NCBI RefSeq assembly: GCF_003569005.1
Contig: NZ_BCUR01000004.1
Span: forward strand, 1,897,111 to 1,961,110
Direction of reading: 5' to 3'
Source of the DNA: Vibrio superstes
GTDB taxonomy: Bacteria > Pseudomonadota > Gammaproteobacteria > Enterobacterales > Vibrionaceae
DNA: 64,000 nucleotides
The notes under the pieces are model-generated. The model did not search any database and had not been told where the DNA came from. It saw nothing but the letters and a program-made list of their open reading frames with translations. A program made the position numbers and the translations under genes. Of this stretch, positions 40,401-50,451 are shown piece after piece (position 1 is the stretch's first letter; each line of letters begins with the position of its first letter).

Positions 40401-41935
40401 ACATCATTATTCGCACTCACCGCTTTTGCCAATGCATTCTTCGCAAAGCTGGCAGCGCCACTGCGTTCACAACCTGCGTCAAGACGCTTAACCAACTCAA
40501 AGGCCTTATTGAACTGCTCAACACCCGCTGAATTAATATCTAGTTTATGTTTTAGCGATAAAATCTGCTGCGTTTGTGCTTGTTGCTGCGCCGTTAGCTC
40601 TGCAATTAATGCTGGGATCTGCTCAACAGACTCAATCTCTAAATCACAAAGCGTGCGTGTTTCTTCAAGGGCTTTTATGGCTTGTTGATATTGCAATGCG
40701 CGTGTCTGCTGAACATCAAGGGCTTGTTGGTAATCAGCAAGTTGAGACTTAAGGCTATCCACCTCTTGCTCTGTCAGTTCGCTTTGCTCTTCGGCGGTGA
40801 TAAGGGCTTCTTGAGCCTCTTCCACGACCATGATTTGCTCTTCAAGACGCTCACTAAGCTCGATCAAGTCTTCTTCATAGCGCGCTATTTTTTGCTGTTG
40901 CTGAAGCGCGTTTTGAACCAGTTGCAGATAATCAATAGCCGACTGATGGTCTTGCTCTAGTGCTGAGTGCTCTTCTAGCACCGCCTCAAGCTGCTGTTGA
41001 GTGCTATTAAGCAGTGCATTGTTGTCAATGATCTGCTGACGGTTGCTAAACAGCTCAGCGCGTAAACCCAAAGTGGCTTCTAGCTTTGAACGACGCTGAT
41101 TAGCATGGCGCATGTAATCTGCTGCCACGTAGTTGGTCGACTCGGTTAATAGATGCTTAAACAGGTCACGATCCGCTTGAGTATTCTTGATCGCTTCAAG
41201 GGTGATGCGGTTCTCACGCAGCGCTGATTCCATATCTTGGAATGCTTTCTTAACGCCGCCATTTTGTGGCAACAAGTAGTCACGCAAAGAACGCGTAATG
41301 GTGCTTGAGATACCACCGTATAGTGATGCTTCAATTAAGCGATAGAACTTCGAACGGTCACTTGAGTTACGCAGTTTCTTTGGCACAACGCCAAAATCAA
41401 ACATCTGAGCATGGTAATCAGTAATCGAGTTGAAGGCCTTAAATTGAGCACCCTCTATTTGAGCGACACGCTCTTTCACCTCATTTAACTGACACACCTT
41501 TGCCTGAGTCTCATTGACTGTCTCAATAAACAGCTGTGCTGCTTTAATTGAGCTTGGCAGTCCTTGGATCACGAACGGCTTGATATCTACTTTCTTGTCA
41601 CGGCCGGCTATCTGCTGCAACTTAACCGCAAATACCAAGCGCTGATTACGTGAGTTGACAACCTCTAGAGCGGAGTAACAGACACCGGGCTGCAACTTAC
41701 CGTATAAGCCTTTGTCTCGAGAGGCTTGCGAGCTACCCGCTTCCGTGGTGTTTCTAAAGTGCAGTAGGCTTTGATCTGGGATCAAGGTGGTAATAAACGC
41801 CGCCATAGTGGTCGACTTACCCGCACCGTTACCACCAGAAAGTGTGGTCACAAGACCATCGATGTCAAAGGTACGCGCGAAGAAGCCGTTCCAGTTAACC
41901 ATCGTCAGTGATTGATATTTTCCTCTTTCAATCAT
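37481..41935 (-). CDS. mukB: Chromosome partition protein MukB
   Basis: 1484 aa SMC-like condensin. N-terminal Walker [17 protein letters not shown], two long coiled coils (about 250-650 and 830-1220) around a hinge (~650-780), and a C-terminal head with [14 protein letters not shown] signature and [10 protein letters not shown] Walker B. Starts inside the end of mukE (ATGA overlap). Folds and segregates the chromosome with MukEF. Confidence 0.98.
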   Translation of the reverse strand: MIERGKYQSLTMVNWNGFFARTFDIDGLVTTLSGGNGAGKSTTMAAFITTLIPDQSLLHFRNTTEAGSSQASRDKGLYGKLQPGVCYSALEVVNSRNQRLVFAVKLQQIAGRDKKVDIKPFVIQGLPSSIKAAQLFIETVNETQAKVCQLNEVKERVAQIEGAQFKAFNSITDYHAQMFDFGVVPKKLRNSSDRSKFYRLIEASLYGGISSTITRSLRDYLLPQNGGVKKAFQDMESALRENRITLEAIKNTQADRDLFKHLLTESTNYVAADYMRHANQRRSKLEATLGLRAELFSNRQQIIDNNALLNSTQQQLEAVLEEHSALEQDHQSAIDYLQLVQNALQQQQKIARYEEDLIELSERLEEQIMVVEEAQEALITAEEQSELTEQEVDSLKSQLADYQQALDVQQTRALQYQQAIKALEETRTLCDLEIESVEQIPALIAELTAQQQAQTQQILSLKHKLDINSAGVEQFNKAFELVKRLDAGCERSGAASFAKNALAKAVSANNDVQQLSHWQSQKQDLTKAVAKQQAARTLVSEYQQQFATLLVDEADLEVEYERQSGAIETAEMGIESDRENLIEMRRNEQQINSEIQRFESIAPRWIKASDALTQLSDQTDAELNSAQSVMASMQSVLESEKALLSSKDALAIRRTQVEKEIEALGAPGGANDARLKALADSLGGVLLSEIYDDITLEDAPYFSAMYGPARHAIVVSDMSGVKERLVEFDDCPDDVYILEGDVDAFDDSQFEVEEFEGAVCVQVSEQQLRFSRFPKVPLFGRAARESRLETLREERDQLIEDYAKASFDAQKAQRLYQAYNDFVAHHAQVAFEDDPEQSINSLRSQRSALIEKLSALQSAEAEHKAALAKAKKALSALDKIAPSLHLLEDESLSERLEEVLQKLELLSESKRYLDQFGQTLQKLEPIANALEADPEQFDAIQAEYEALDQALQFNKQKTFALSNVLGRKAHFAYADSVKLLDKSSELSEQLKLKLATAEQEKDRAREGSKQAQQQFQQYNQLLATLKSSHQAKSETVQEFRQELTDAGITLDEGILERAQTRKESLHQRIETSRTAQAQMQKTLTATEMELRSSTKALKKQQKEYSELRTFVVTAKAGWCSVLKLAREHDVERRLHKRELAYLSEGELRSMSDKSLGALRLAVANEDDLRDSLRASEDTAYPERKVLFYIAVYQYLRERIRQDIIHTDDPVEAIEEMEVELARLTEELNQRENRLAISSESVSSIIKKTIQREQNRIRILNQGLSNIHFGQVKGVRLNVQIRESHQILLDSLACPDKTHQQLFDNSRLTFSEAMAKLFQRVNPHIDMGQRSPQVMGEELLDYRNYLEMGVEVNRGSEGWLQAESGALSTGEAIGTGQSILLMVVQSWEEESRRLRSKDIVPCRLLFLDEAARLDAKSIATLFELCDRLNMQLLIAAPENISPEKGTTYKLVRKVFKDHEHVHVVGLRGFGQQSVGSETIDEAEVV

Positions 41936-42624
41936 GCTTGTTCCTCACTCTCAGACTCATCTAGCAGGGTTCCTTGCTGTACTTCTTCTGAAGGTACGGC
42001 CTCACCATCTCTAATTAAACGCATTTGTGCTTGCTGAACATCGTCACCAACACGAACATCAGCGCCAAAACGGAACACCGCTTCACTGATACGGAATTTA
42101 TCACCCTCGCCCATCGGCAGAAGCATCCCAAGACGCTTCAAACGACGCAGTGACGTACGAACCTTGTCGTACAGCTTTTCTTTATCCAGATCGGTACCTG
42201 TTGCCTTGTTGGTCACAAACTTCATTAGTGTCTTGTGATCGGCAATAGACAGCAGTTCTTCAAACATCTCTTGATTGCTAAAGATACCCTCTTGAGCCAA
42301 GCGCTCAGGGCTTAGGTATAAGAAACACAACACCTTGCCCACCAGCATATCCAATTCAGATAGCACGCTGCGGTTAATCAATGTTGTTGAGCGGGGCCGT
42401 AAGTAGAAAAAGCCTTCTGGGGCGCGAACCAGCTCTGTGTTGTAGCGTTGATAGAACAGCATCAGATCCGTTTCGAAGTCGCACAAAAGCGCGTGGTTAT
42501 CCATATCGTCTTGAGTAATGTGACGACCAGAGCGAAGCAGGCTATCCAATACTGGAAACAGCGGATTTGCAATCGCTCGTACCAGGTTCTCTGGCATATA
42601 CAGTTCAGAATTTGTTGATGACAT
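41932..42624 (-). CDS. mukE: Chromosome partition protein MukE
   Basis: About 230 aa from the ATG at 42624 ([28 protein letters not shown] nine bases upstream); a further upstream in-frame ATG at 42645 is less likely. Winged-helix protein that binds MukF. Overlaps the mukF stop by 20 bp and the mukB start by 4 bp. Confidence 0.96.
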   Translation of the reverse strand: MSSTNSELYMPENLVRAIANPLFPVLDSLLRSGRHITQDDMDNHALLCDFETDLMLFYQRYNTELVRAPEGFFYLRPRSTTLINRSVLSELDMLVGKVLCFLYLSPERLAQEGIFSNQEMFEELLSIADHKTLMKFVTNKATGTDLDKEKLYDKVRTSLRRLKRLGMLLPMGEGDKFRISEAVFRFGADVRVGDDVQQAQMRLIRDGEAVPSEEVQQGTLLDESESEEQA

Positions 42625-43957
42625 TTGCTTGTACCTTTGCACCATATTCGTTAATCGACTGCCAATCTGGTTGAATGGCCGCGTAGTCTTGTTCTGAGTA
42701 ACCCAAGCGTACTGCTTGGTCGACTACCATTCGGGCCAAATCAAAATGGCTCGCTTGTGGGTGAGTGGCAAGATAGTTGCGCAGTACCTCACCGAGGTCG
42801 ATTCTCGCTCCCTGGTTTTTATGATTTTTCAGCATACCTTTAACCTGCTCAGCTAACTCATTGGTTACCTGTAGCATCTCTTGGTACTCGACCTCTGGCG
42901 GCAGTTCTCCTAACGCTTCATCGTTCTTGAGCACCATAGATTCATCTCTTAGGTCTCGTAGACGCTCAGCATCCGCAAAGGTCAGCAGCCATGCGTTCGC
43001 TCCAAAGTCTTGAATAGACTGGCGAAGTCGTTGGCTAAAGGCGCGGTTTTTATCCATATCGATAGCGGTACGAATAAATTTATGTACGTGGCGGTCATAC
43101 CCAATCCATAGATCAATGGATTGCTGACCCCAACTAATAATTCGGTCAAGTTTTACCTGCAAGCTAAACAATACTGCATCGATATAGTCCAGCTCTTCAT
43201 TGCCATACACGATTTGTTGCAGGGTCAATAGCTGAGACTGCAACTCATCGCCAGCAGCCTGCAAGGATGATTGCAGCTCGGTAAGGGTATTTGAGGTTGC
43301 CGATAGCAAGGTCTCACATTGACTGATGGCCTCGCGCCAATCTTGATTCAATAGCTCTGCTATTTGCGTTTTTACTTGGCCTTGCTCTTCATCCATGACC
43401 CTTTGATTAAGGTCAATCTGATCAAAGATCTCAGCTACCGAAAACTTAAGCGTGCCGTAGATATCTCGTCGCCAGCCTTCAGAGCTCGGTTCGTCTTCGG
43501 CAATGGTAACTGCATTGGTGAGCTCTTTACCGGCTAAGGTTAGTTGAATGGATAACTTAAGCTTAGAAAATTGGCGATGCCTCAAGTAATACTCAGAAAT
43601 ACCCACGGCCAAAGGAGACAGGCGATAAATGCTGCTGCCTTCTTGTCCTTCGCTGGTAAATCGACTGAGTAGTCGTTGTGCCACCAAACTGTTAATCGCG
43701 TTATTGGCTTTGAATGCTGCGTTGCCAGAGCTTTCAGTACCATTAAACTCGCGCTGAACAATGGCAAATGCGTCGTGCAGTTCGCCTTCACCCAGCTCTT
43801 CATCAAAACGCTCTTGACTCAACAAGGCGATACCGACCAAAAAGCTTAAGTGTTCGCTGGTTAAATTAAGGGAGAAATCGTGTTGTTTAACCCACCCGAC
43901 CAACTCATCTACTGTGACTTGGTCGTTTTGTTGCCCTTCTTGGGAGAGTTGACTCAT
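42605..43957 (-). CDS. mukF: Chromosome partition protein MukF (kleisin)
   Basis: 450 aa from the ATG at 43957 ([10 protein letters not shown]); GGGAA sits just upstream, and an in-frame ATG at 43990 would overlap cmoM. N-terminal winged helix ([17 protein letters not shown]), [11 protein letters not shown] and [38 protein letters not shown]-type conserved blocks, C-terminal head-binding domain. Kleisin bridging MukB heads and MukE. Confidence 0.96.
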   Translation of the reverse strand: MSQLSQEGQQNDQVTVDELVGWVKQHDFSLNLTSEHLSFLVGIALLSQERFDEELGEGELHDAFAIVQREFNGTESSGNAAFKANNAINSLVAQRLLSRFTSEGQEGSSIYRLSPLAVGISEYYLRHRQFSKLKLSIQLTLAGKELTNAVTIAEDEPSSEGWRRDIYGTLKFSVAEIFDQIDLNQRVMDEEQGQVKTQIAELLNQDWREAISQCETLLSATSNTLTELQSSLQAAGDELQSQLLTLQQIVYGNEELDYIDAVLFSLQVKLDRIISWGQQSIDLWIGYDRHVHKFIRTAIDMDKNRAFSQRLRQSIQDFGANAWLLTFADAERLRDLRDESMVLKNDEALGELPPEVEYQEMLQVTNELAEQVKGMLKNHKNQGARIDLGEVLRNYLATHPQASHFDLARMVVDQAVRLGYSEQDYAAIQPDWQSINEYGAKVQANVINKF

Positions 43958-43965
43958 CCAGTTCC

Positions 43966-44799
43966 CTACTGTTGTTCCTTCTGAACCCATACATGAATGT
44001 ATCTTCCTAATGAAAGGTAGGGTTCAGTTCTGCATAATTGCTGTTCAAGTTGCATCAGATCTTCTTGACTGTAATCACCCACATACTGAGTAAATCCAAT
44101 ATAGTCATGAAAAGACCGGATCCCAGATTTACCACAAATGCGCAAATCGCACTGTTGTAGCCATTGGTATACGTCTTCTGGTAACAACCCTTTCTGAGGT
44201 TGCAACTTAAACCGTTTACGATGGGGCATTCCCTGCAATACATGAGGTATATTGCCGCAAATTACGTTTTTCATCACCAATCCGTGGTGGTTATAAAACA
44301 TAATCGAAGCCATGCCGCCTGGGGCTACATGGCTCATTAATTTTTGAAGCGCTTGCTTTGGATCTGCTAGCCATTCCATTACCGCATGAAACAGTACTAA
44401 ATCTACTGGCTGTTCAAGATGTTGATCCAACTCTTGAACCGGCGCATGAATAAACTGATACTGCTCTAGCAAGCCCTTTTGCGCAATATCTTGCTTAGCT
44501 AACGAAAGCATTTCGTTAGACACATCACACAAAATAATTTTGTGGCCTTGCTGCGCCAACTTTTGTGACATTTGAGCTAACCCACCTCCCGCATCAAGTA
44601 CGGTAAGGGGTTTCGAGTCGCCACCAATCTGGGTTATGATTTGCTGCAAATCCTCCCAGACGATAGTCTGACGTATATTGCCTTTGTCCGAGCCATAAAT
44701 ATTTTCGGCAAATTTGTGGGCAATATCGTCGAAATTACGATCTTGTGTCACTTTTAATTGAGGTATGATGTTATTTAAGAGTGTTTCGTATTGTGTCAC
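43966..44799 (-). CDS. cmoM: tRNA 5-carboxymethoxyuridine methyltransferase CmoM (SmtA)
   Basis: 277 aa from GTG 44799, but homology to E. coli CmoM begins at TQDRNFDDIAHKFAENIYG, so a GTG at 44751 (261 aa) may be the real start; neither has a strong RBS. SAM-binding motif VLDAGGGLAQMSQ, LILFHAVMEW-like VLFHAVMEWLADP. Methylates cmo5U34 to mcmo5U34 in some tRNAs. Leads the cmoM-mukFEB operon, the same order as in E. coli. Confidence 0.93.
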   Translation of the reverse strand: MTQYETLLNNIIPQLKVTQDRNFDDIAHKFAENIYGSDKGNIRQTIVWEDLQQIITQIGGDSKPLTVLDAGGGLAQMSQKLAQQGHKIILCDVSNEMLSLAKQDIAQKGLLEQYQFIHAPVQELDQHLEQPVDLVLFHAVMEWLADPKQALQKLMSHVAPGGMASIMFYNHHGLVMKNVICGNIPHVLQGMPHRKRFKLQPQKGLLPEDVYQWLQQCDLRICGKSGIRSFHDYIGFTQYVGDYSQEDLMQLEQQLCRTEPYLSLGRYIHVWVQKEQQ

Positions 44800-44930
44800 A
44801 AGGACGTCAAGAATAAAGCGCTGTCGTTGATTTGACTCTTCGATCGACTAAAAAAACGACCAAATGCGGGGCATTTATTCCCGTGACACATTTTTTGCCC
44901 CACCTAACCTAGGAATTGGTTTATCCCAAC

Positions 44931-45698
44931 ATGTTTGAACTGAAAAAAATCATCACTGCTTTTCTTATGCCACTGCCTGCAATGTTGCTGGTTGGCTTCG
45001 TAGGATTGGCACTCGTTATGTTTACCCGAAGGCATAAAGCTGGCTGTATTTTCATCTTTATCTCACTGATATCGATCTTTACTATTTCATTCCAACCCGT
45101 TTCAACCTCTCTTCTTAAGCCTTTAGAACGAAAATACACCGCCTTTTTACCACCGTCAGAGAGCCTAGATTATGTCATGGTCCTTGGCAGTGGGCATGTG
45201 GTTGACGCTGAGATTCCTCCTACCTCAGAATTAAGCCGAACCGCATTGATGCGCCTAAGCGAAGGCATTCGTATTTTGCGTATGTACCCTGGAGCGAAAC
45301 TCATTTTATCTGGCTATGACGGAGGCTCAGAAATGAGCCAAGCGCGCATGATGGCAACGGTCGCTTTAGCATTGGGCGTGGCAAAATCCGACATCATTCT
45401 ATTAGAGACCGCCCAAGATACCTGGGAAGAAGCAAGACAAGCTGCTGGGTTTGTGGGTCAAAAGAGCCTAGCCCTTGTGACTTCAGCTAGTCATATGCAC
45501 AGAGCATTAGGAGAGTTCCATAGCGCCGGCCTTGAGCCGCTGCCTGCACCTACCAATTACTTGGCACAGTCGAATATCAATCAAGCCTGGGTCAAATACA
45601 CGCCACAGGCTCGATATCTCGAGCAAACTGAGCGCTATTGGCATGAAACCATGGGAATTTGGTGGCAGAAGATACGAGATCTTGTCAGCTCCAACTAA
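44931..45698 (+). CDS. elyC: Envelope biogenesis factor ElyC
   Basis: 255 aa from the ATG at 44931 (MFELKKIITAFLMPLPAML). Two membrane helices at the N-terminus (~8-30, 38-58), then a DUF218 domain (VMVLGSGHVVDAEIPPTSELSRTALMRLSEGI, LSGYDGG, LVTSASHMHRA). Needed for peptidoglycan and lipid-carrier handling at low temperature in E. coli. Divergent from cmoM, as in other enterics and vibrios. Confidence 0.93.
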   Translation: MFELKKIITAFLMPLPAMLLVGFVGLALVMFTRRHKAGCIFIFISLISIFTISFQPVSTSLLKPLERKYTAFLPPSESLDYVMVLGSGHVVDAEIPPTSELSRTALMRLSEGIRILRMYPGAKLILSGYDGGSEMSQARMMATVALALGVAKSDIILLETAQDTWEEARQAAGFVGQKSLALVTSASHMHRALGEFHSAGLEPLPAPTNYLAQSNINQAWVKYTPQARYLEQTERYWHETMGIWWQKIRDLVSSN

Positions 45699-45732
45699 CT
45701 GATTCATAATTTAAGATACTATTTAACACGAT

Positions 45733-45758
45733 AAGGCTATCTATACAGATAGCCTTTT
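45733..45758 (+). terminator. Terminator of elyC
   Basis: AAGGCTATCT (45733-45742) pairs with AGATAGCCTT (45747-45756), followed by TT. 35 bp past the elyC stop. Confidence 0.85.
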
Positions 45759-45786
45759 CATTTGTGTCAAAGAAACGGATTTATCT

Positions 45787-46434
45787 ATGCAAGAACTAAA
45801 ACAGTTCAACGAACAACGCGCTGAAATCTACTGGTGGTTTTCAAGCCTGTTCTCTAAAGAACTGACAGAAGAAGATTTGAAGGCCTATCAATCTGCCGAA
45901 GTACGTGGATTTCTAGGCGGGTTGGCTGAAAATGAAGAACTGGTTAAGTCTGTAGAACGCGTTGTTGACGCGCTCAACCGTCTTCAAGATAGAGAAGATG
46001 CTCAGCTCGAACTCGCTGCAGATTTTTGTGACCTATTCTTAACGTCAGACAAGTATGCTGCACTGCCCTACGCCTCTATCTATCTGGATGACAGTAAATT
46101 GCTCAATGGCAAGCCTGCTCAAGATATGGCGCAGTTAATGTTGGAGAAAGGCATTGAAGTGGATAAGAACTTCAACGAACCTGCTGACCACCTCGCCTTA
46201 GAATTGGATTTCCTTGGTAACCTGATTATTCGCTCCAATGAGCTAGAACAAGAGTCTCACCTTGAACAAGCACTAGCGGAACAAAAGGCGTTAATAGAAG
46301 AGCACATCCTTTCTTGGGTACCGCAATTTTCTGAAAACTGCACTCAATATGATGAGTTTGGTTTTTATTCTTCCGTCGCTGAATTGCTCGTTAACTTCTG
46401 TGAATTAGATTGCCGCTATCTGGGCAATGAGTAA
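45787..46434 (+). CDS. torD: TMAO reductase chaperone TorD
   Basis: 215 aa, all-helical TorD/DmsD family: [17 protein letters not shown] at the start and [35 protein letters not shown] in the middle. Binds the TorA signal and core for molybdenum cofactor loading. It lies 10 kb from torECA, across the muk operon. Confidence 0.95.
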   Translation: MQELKQFNEQRAEIYWWFSSLFSKELTEEDLKAYQSAEVRGFLGGLAENEELVKSVERVVDALNRLQDREDAQLELAADFCDLFLTSDKYAALPYASIYLDDSKLLNGKPAQDMAQLMLEKGIEVDKNFNEPADHLALELDFLGNLIIRSNELEQESHLEQALAEQKALIEEHILSWVPQFSENCTQYDEFGFYSSVAELLVNFCELDCRYLGNE

Positions 46435-46449
46435 TAGATTCACATTATG

Positions 46450-46484
46450 GCCATAAATGCATTGTCAGCACTTGCATTTATGGC
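46450..46484 (+). terminator. Hairpin downstream of torD
   Basis: GCCATAAATGCA (46450-46461) and TGCATTTATGGC (46473-46484), a perfect 12-bp stem, 16 bp after the torD stop. No T tract, so its terminator role is uncertain. Confidence 0.55.
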
Positions 46485-46495
46485 TAGACTGCCCG

Positions 46496-46511
46496 GCGCA
46501 ATCGTTTGCAG
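46496..46511 (+). promoter_or_regulatory. PUR box upstream of purR
   Basis: GCGCAATCGTTTGCAG fits the PurR operator consensus (ANGCAANCGNTTNCNT). It lies 75 bp before the purR start and suggests autoregulation. Confidence 0.78.
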
Positions 46512-46585
46512 TATAGGCTAAGAGTGCTAACCTCTTCCTAACTTTCCATTTTCAATAACCCTCAGTTTTCTTTACAAGGTATAGC

Positions 46586-47602
46586 ATGGCAACCATTAAA
46601 GACGTCGCAAAGCTAGCTGGTGTGTCCACTACCACTGTTTCCCACGTGATTAACAAAACTCGTTTTGTTGCAGAAGCAACGCAAGAACGTGTAATGGACG
46701 CAGTAAAAGAGCTTAACTATGCACCAAGTGCAGTAGCTCGTAGTCTTAAATGTAACACCACTCGCACCATTGGCATGTTGGTAACTCAGTCGACGAACCC
46801 ATTCTTTGCAGAAGTGGTCGACGGCGTAGAAAGCTACTGCTATCGCCAAGGCTATACCCTAATCCTATGTAACACTGGTGGGTTATATGAGAAGCAACGT
46901 GACTACATTCGCATGCTTGCAGAGAAGCGCGTTGACGGTATTTTAGTCATGTGTTCTGATCTGACTGAAGAATTGCGTGAAATGTTAGATTCTCACCCAG
47001 GTATCCCGAAAGTAGTGATGGACTGGGGCCCTGAGTCTTCATCTGCAGACAAGATCATCGATAACTCAGAGGAAGGTGGCTATCTAGCGACTAAATACCT
47101 TGTTAAAAATGGTCATAAGCGAATTGCTTGTCTGACAGGTCAAGCTGAGAAACTGGCGTGCATCGAGCGTATTTCCGGTTATAAGCGTGCTCTAAAAGAA
47201 GCGAACATCGATTTTGACGAGAAACGTATTTTTGAAGGCAACTTCGAATGCGATACCGCTGTTGAAACTGCTGACAAGCTGTTTGCTATTCCAGAAGAGC
47301 AGCGTCCTACTGCTGTGTTCTGTTTTAACGACATTATGGCATTAGGCCTGATCAGTCGCCTACGCCAACATGGTCTGTTGGTTCCTGAAGATATTTCGAT
47401 CATTGGCTATGACAATATCGACCTTGCAGCCTACTTTGCTCCGCCACTGACTACGGTTCACCAACCTAAGCGTCGTGTGGGCAAGACTGCATTTGAGATC
47501 CTTCTTGAGCGAATCAAAGATAAAGAGCACGACCGCCGTGTCTTTGAAATGCACCCAGAGCTGATTGAACGTGCGAGCGTTCGTAATCTTAATGCTGGGT
47601 AA
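46586..47602 (+). CDS. purR: Purine repressor PurR
   Basis: 338 aa LacI family. Helix-turn-helix [30 protein letters not shown] with hinge helix SAVARSLK, then a purine-binding core ([39 protein letters not shown]). Represses purine genes with hypoxanthine/guanine. Own operator candidate upstream. Confidence 0.97.
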   Translation: MATIKDVAKLAGVSTTTVSHVINKTRFVAEATQERVMDAVKELNYAPSAVARSLKCNTTRTIGMLVTQSTNPFFAEVVDGVESYCYRQGYTLILCNTGGLYEKQRDYIRMLAEKRVDGILVMCSDLTEELREMLDSHPGIPKVVMDWGPESSSADKIIDNSEEGGYLATKYLVKNGHKRIACLTGQAEKLACIERISGYKRALKEANIDFDEKRIFEGNFECDTAVETADKLFAIPEEQRPTAVFCFNDIMALGLISRLRQHGLLVPEDISIIGYDNIDLAAYFAPPLTTVHQPKRRVGKTAFEILLERIKDKEHDRRVFEMHPELIERASVRNLNAG

Positions 47603-47619
47603 GTTGTAAAATATTTGAG

Positions 47620-47646
47620 AACGGCAGCCCTAGGGCTGCCGTTTTT
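47620..47646 (+). terminator. Terminator of purR
   Basis: ACGGCAGCCC / GGGCTGCCGT around TA, 18 bp after the purR stop, followed by TTTT. Confidence 0.9.
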
Positions 47647-47726
47647 GTTTACTAGGCTAAACCCTTACCCATAGCAAACGTCACCCTTGATGATTCCAAA
47701 CGTATCACCCTAGAGCTTCCAACCCC

Positions 47727-49084
47727 GTCCTCGAGCGCTTCTATCTAGGGTCTACTACCTTTGGAGCTCTTTAGGTTCCCGATAAAAGCACTCGGGAACG
47801 ACGGTGTGTTTTGGTTGGTGCGTTTATGGTGTAATTTGAGTTCGAACAGTATCAAAACGGAGCGCCCAAGGGCTCCCAACACCGTCACCCTCGATCGCTT
47901 CTATCGAGGGTCTACTACCTTTGAAGCTCTTTAGGTTCCCGATAAAAGCACTCGGGAACGACGGTGTGTTTTAGTTGCTTCGCTTATGCTGTAATTTGGG
48001 TCCGTTCAGTATCAAAAAGGAACGCCCAAGATCTCCCAAACACGTCACCCTCGAGCGCTCCTATCGAGGGTCTACTACCTCTGAAGCTCTTTAGGTTCCC
48101 GATAAAAGCACTCGGGAACGACGCTGTGTTTTGGTTGATTCGTTCATAGTGGAATTTGGGCCCGTTCAGTATCAAAACAGAACGCCCAAGATCTCCCAAA
48201 ACGCGTCACCCTCGAGCGCTCCTATCGAGGGTCTACTACCTTTAGAGCTCCTTAGGTTCCCGATAAAAGCACTCGGGAACGACGGTGTGTTTTGGTTGAT
48301 TCGTTCATAGTGGAATTTGGGCCCGTTCAGTATCAAAAAGGAACGCCCAAGATCTCCCAAACACGTCACCCTCGAGCGCTCCTATCGAGGGTCTACTACC
48401 TTTGGAGCTCCTTAGGTTCCCGATAAAAGCACTCGGGAACGACGGTGTGTTTTGGTTGGTTCATTTATGCTGTAATTTGAGTTCGAACAGTATCAAAAAG
48501 GAGCGCACAAGATCTCCCAAAACGCGTCACCCTCGAGTGCTTCTATCGAGGGTCTATTACCTCTGGAGCTCTCTAGGTTCCCGATAAAAGCACTCGGGAA
48601 CAACGGTGTGTTTTGGTTGGTTCGTTTATGCAGTAATTTGAGTCAACCCAACATTAAAATAGAGAACACAGTGCCCCAAAACACATCACCCTCGAGCGCT
48701 TCTATCGAGGGTCTACTGCCTTTGGAACTCTTTAGGTTCCCGATAAAAGCACTCGGGAACGACGGTGTGTTTTGGTTGCTTCGTTTATGGTGTAATTTGG
48801 GTCCGTTCAGTATCAAAACAGACGCCCAAGATCTCCCAACACCGTCACCCTCGAGTGCTTCTATCGATGGTCTACTGTCTTTGTAACTCTCTAGGTTCCC
48901 GATAAAAGCACTCGGGAACGACGGTGTGTTTTGGTTATTTCGTTTATGGTGTAATTTGGGTCCGTTCAGTATCAAAACAGAACGCCCAAGATCTCCCAAA
49001 CCCGTCACCCTCGAGCGCTCCTATCGAGGGTCTATTACCTCTGGAGCTCTTTAGGTTCCCGATAAAGGCACTCGGGAACGACGG
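47727..49084. repeat. Tandem array of about 8.5 units of 160 bp, each a pair of opposed REP-like hairpins
   Basis: Unit starts (GTCACCCTCGA or close) at about 47727, 47884, 48044, 48205, 48365, 48526, 48685, 48844 and 49004 (last unit half). Each unit holds CCCTCGA...TCGAGGG, then TTCCCGATAAAAGCACTCGG with GAACGACGG (its own hairpin), then a 60-bp linker with TTCAGTATCAAAA. Short open frames inside it are an effect of the repeats. The array starts about 80 bp past the purR terminator; the 47649-47726 strip holds partial units, and the 180 bp to 49269 only the promoter region of the next gene. Confidence 0.93.
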
Positions 49085-49268
49085 GGGAGGTACACTAAAA
49101 AACGACGGGAGTGTGACTTAAGAGAGATTGGCGTGTTCACTCGCGAACAACGAGCATGCGCACACGACTTGATACAAGCTTAACCATCTCACCTTAAAAT
49201 AATTAATTTGAAAGTTTTTTATTGCTTGTCGTGTCTCTATACTTACTCAGGATGATAAGGGCAGAATC

Positions 49269-49955
49269 ATGAATAAGAAATTGATAATCGGGCTAATTTT
49301 AGTGGTTGCTATCGTGCTACTCGGTGCGAATTTTGGTCAATATCTAACCCTAGAAAATGCCAAGGCACAGCAACTGGCATTGAATGCTCAGATCGAAGAA
49401 AACTTCGTGCTTTCTGCTGCTCTGTATTTTATTGGGTATGTATTCATTACCGCTTTTTCTATTCCTGGTGCTGCGGTGGTTACGCTGTTAGGTGCTGCCC
49501 TGTTTGGCTTTTGGAGTAGCTTATTGTTGGTGTCTTTCGCAAGTACCATTGGCGCTACCTTGGCGTTTTTGAGTAGCCGTTACTTACTACGTGATTGGGT
49601 TCAAGCGAAGTTTGGCTCTAAGCTAGAGACCATCAACAAAGGGGTCGAAAAAGATGGCGCATTTTATCTCTTCTCTTTGCGTCTTATCCCTGTATTCCCA
49701 TTCTTCTTGATCAATTTGCTTATGGGACTTACTCCCATTTCTATCGCCAAGTTTTATCTATTCAGCCAGTTAGGCATGCTTGCAGGGACTATGGTGTATC
49801 TAAATGCGGGCACACAATTAGCAGAGATAGACAGCTTATCAGGCATCGTATCACCTACTGTATTAGCTTCATTCGCTTTGTTAGGACTGTTCCCGCTGAT
49901 TGCCAAATGGGTAATGGGCAAAATCCGCCCGCAGAACGGCTCAAGCGCGGCATAA
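49269..49955 (+). CDS. TVP38/TMEM64 family membrane protein
   Basis: 228 aa, about five membrane helices, SNARE-associated/DedA-like domain. Conserved FSIPGAAVVTLLGAALFG and RLIPVFPFFLINLLMG are the paired re-entrant motifs of the family. Probably an inner-membrane lipid or small-molecule handling protein; substrate unknown. RBS AAGGGCAG eight bases upstream. Confidence 0.88.
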   Translation: MNKKLIIGLILVVAIVLLGANFGQYLTLENAKAQQLALNAQIEENFVLSAALYFIGYVFITAFSIPGAAVVTLLGAALFGFWSSLLLVSFASTIGATLAFLSSRYLLRDWVQAKFGSKLETINKGVEKDGAFYLFSLRLIPVFPFFLINLLMGLTPISIAKFYLFSQLGMLAGTMVYLNAGTQLAEIDSLSGIVSPTVLASFALLGLFPLIAKWVMGKIRPQNGSSAA

Positions 49956-49967
49956 CTGAGGGTCACA

Positions 49968-50282
49968 ATGAAACTATTTGTCGCGCAAAATCCCCCACAA
50001 GCTCACATACTTTGTGAGCTTTTGCTTAGTCACAACATTCAAGTTGAAGTACGTGGTGAAGGTATGTTTGGCCTGCAGGGAGAGCTTCCAATGGACGATT
50101 CTAGCCTGCCCTATCTTTGGCTTATTGACCATCATAAGCAGGAACAAGCTAAAGCGATCATTGCGGAGTTTGAACGTAATGGCAGTCATTTAGCAAATAG
50201 CGAATGGCGCTGCGCTGAGTGTGGGGAAACCAACGAGGGTCAGTTTGCTCTGTGTTGGCAATGTGGTAGCAGTTCGAGTTAG
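49968..50282 (+). CDS. DUF2007 protein with C-terminal zinc ribbon
   Basis: 104 aa. N-terminal signal-transducing-type DUF2007 domain (MKLFVAQNPPQAHILCELLLSHNIQVEVRG) and a C-terminal CAECGETN...CWQCG zinc ribbon (four Cys). Twelve bases after the TVP38 gene, probably co-transcribed. Function unknown. Confidence 0.82.
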   Translation: MKLFVAQNPPQAHILCELLLSHNIQVEVRGEGMFGLQGELPMDDSSLPYLWLIDHHKQEQAKAIIAEFERNGSHLANSEWRCAECGETNEGQFALCWQCGSSSS

Positions 50283-50293
50283 CGAGCGTTTAT

Positions 50294-50451
50294 ACCAGTC
50301 GTACTAAATAACTGGTCATCCTAGCTTGTTAAAATGCTCGATGACTGCGTTAGAATTTTTGATTGTAGAATAACTACTTATCGAAAAATTCTGCCTTGTC
50401 CTCGAGAATTTTTCCTACGCTATTTCTGATCACTTACTTAGTGTGATTGGT
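50294..50451. mobile_element. MITE-like palindromic element (158 bp)
   Basis: Ends are 25-bp inverted repeats (50294-50318 and 50427-50451) matching at 19 of 25 positions, starting ACCAGTC/ACCAATC. The interior also folds on itself around GTAG-AATAA-CTAC, with AGAATTTTT arms, so the whole piece is one long imperfect hairpin. No coding capacity. Its right end forms the last 22 bp of the LysR gene. Confidence 0.65.

Noticed and set aside
47727-49084. CRISPR array
   Set aside because: The repeated unit is 160 bp with no unique spacers; the whole unit repeats.
47727-49084. Superintegron attC (VCR) array
   Set aside because: No integron core sites (GTTRRRY) and no cassette genes; the repeats are directly tandem.
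47964-49121. Short proteins encoded in the tandem repeats
   Set aside because: Frames on both strands repeat the same peptide (SSAPIEGLLPLELFRFPIKAL) because of the DNA repeats; no RBS and the unit length breaks the frame.
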